From NCBI RefSeq assembly GCF_001417815.1, contig NZ_BCFK01000073.1, positions 1 to 40,748 of the forward strand: 40,748 nucleotides of DNA. The letters are read 5' to 3'. Both the position numbers and the translations under genes were made by a program. The DNA comes from Bifidobacterium aesculapii (GTDB taxonomy: Bacteria > Actinomycetota > Actinomycetes > Actinomycetales > Bifidobacteriaceae). The notes under the pieces were generated by a model. That model did not search any database, had not been told where the DNA came from, and saw only the letters and a program-made list of their open reading frames with translations. Position 1 is the stretch's first letter. Each line of letters begins with the position of its first letter. Shown one piece after another: positions 40,588 to 40,748 of this stretch.

Positions 40588-40748
40588 TGGCCTGGTTTTT
40601 GTTCCGCCTCTACTGTGAGACGGCTTGTGCCGCTTGTTGTCTATAGTACTCGTTCTCCACGTCCTGTGGTGTCCTGTAGCCCAGTGAGGCGTGCAGTCGT
40701 TTCGAGTTGTACCACGCCACCCACCGCATCGTCGCGTATTCCAGTTCG
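40588..40748 (-). mobile_element. 3' end of an IS3-family insertion sequence (cut by the window edge)
   Basis: The region holds the C-terminal end of an IS3-type transposase and, beyond its stop, TGGCCTGGTTTTTGTTCCG at 40588, a plausible terminal inverted repeat beginning TG. The other end and the target duplication lie outside the window, so the exact boundary is a guess. Confidence 0.6.
40610..40748 (-). CDS. IS3-family transposase, C-terminal part
   Basis: The last 46 codons read ELEYATMRWVAWYNSKRLHA followed by SLGYRTPQDVENEYYRQQ and a short tail to TAG. This is the end of the rve/integrase catalytic domain of IS3-family OrfB (YNxxRxHxSLGYxTP motif). The rest of the gene is to the right of the window. 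It is intact as far as it can be seen. Confidence 0.88.
   Translation of the reverse strand, partial: ELEYATMRWVAWYNSKRLHASLGYRTPQDVENEYYRQQAAQAVSQ

Overview
The window reads as a stretch of Actinobacterial chromosome, most likely Bifidobacterium. Composition is GC-rich. Several genes appear leaderless, with a -10-like hexamer six or seven bases before the ATG. A glucose-type PTS EIIBCA sits next to a BglG/LicT antiterminator, and there is a large modular cell-surface glycosidase plus PspC-linked two-component signalling. Species cannot be fixed from the sequence alone.

Left part (1-10.4 kb): four 10-bp repeats at an exact 21-bp period lie downstream of a membrane-anchored propeller-like protein (minus strand). 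Divergent from it is a LuxR-type response regulator whose stop overlaps the start of a histidine kinase. A bidirectional terminator separates these from pgm (phosphoglucomutase, minus strand). Then comes a sugar-uptake unit: promoter, ribonucleic antiterminator site overlapping a terminator, EIIBCA permease, and the PRD antiterminator gene likely to act on that leader. A DAGK-family lipid kinase converges on it.

Middle part (10.4-15.1 kb): a 1375-residue secreted, membrane-anchored GH43 enzyme resembling exo-beta-1,3-galactanases. It is preceded by a palindromic operator and a duplicated 24-bp SD-bearing unit.

Accessory island (15.2-26.4 kb): a type I restriction-modification system whose methylase and specificity genes (hsdM, hsdS) are separated from the nuclease gene (hsdR) by about 4.5 kb of cargo. 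The cargo is a PIN toxin with a RelB/DinJ-like antitoxin under a 32-bp palindrome, two DUF4143 ATPases of different lineages, and the stump of a third ATPase. Several unexplained repeats lie here: a 23-bp tandem array, a 22-bp palindrome, AATAGAACA arrays, and two copies of a long hairpin that bracket the hsdR half.

Right part (26.4-40.7 kb): serS with a duplicated 3' end around a hairpin insert; tRNA-Ser(UGA); an SGNH hydrolase; a PspC-domain sensor kinase and its regulator, divergent from a PspC membrane protein with a hexapeptide-repeat linker and its small partner; a membrane alpha/beta hydrolase; a repeat-dense intergenic region; a DUF4125 protein; and a TPR-DUF4037 protein with a nucleotidyltransferase-like signature. 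The window ends inside an IS3-family transposase.
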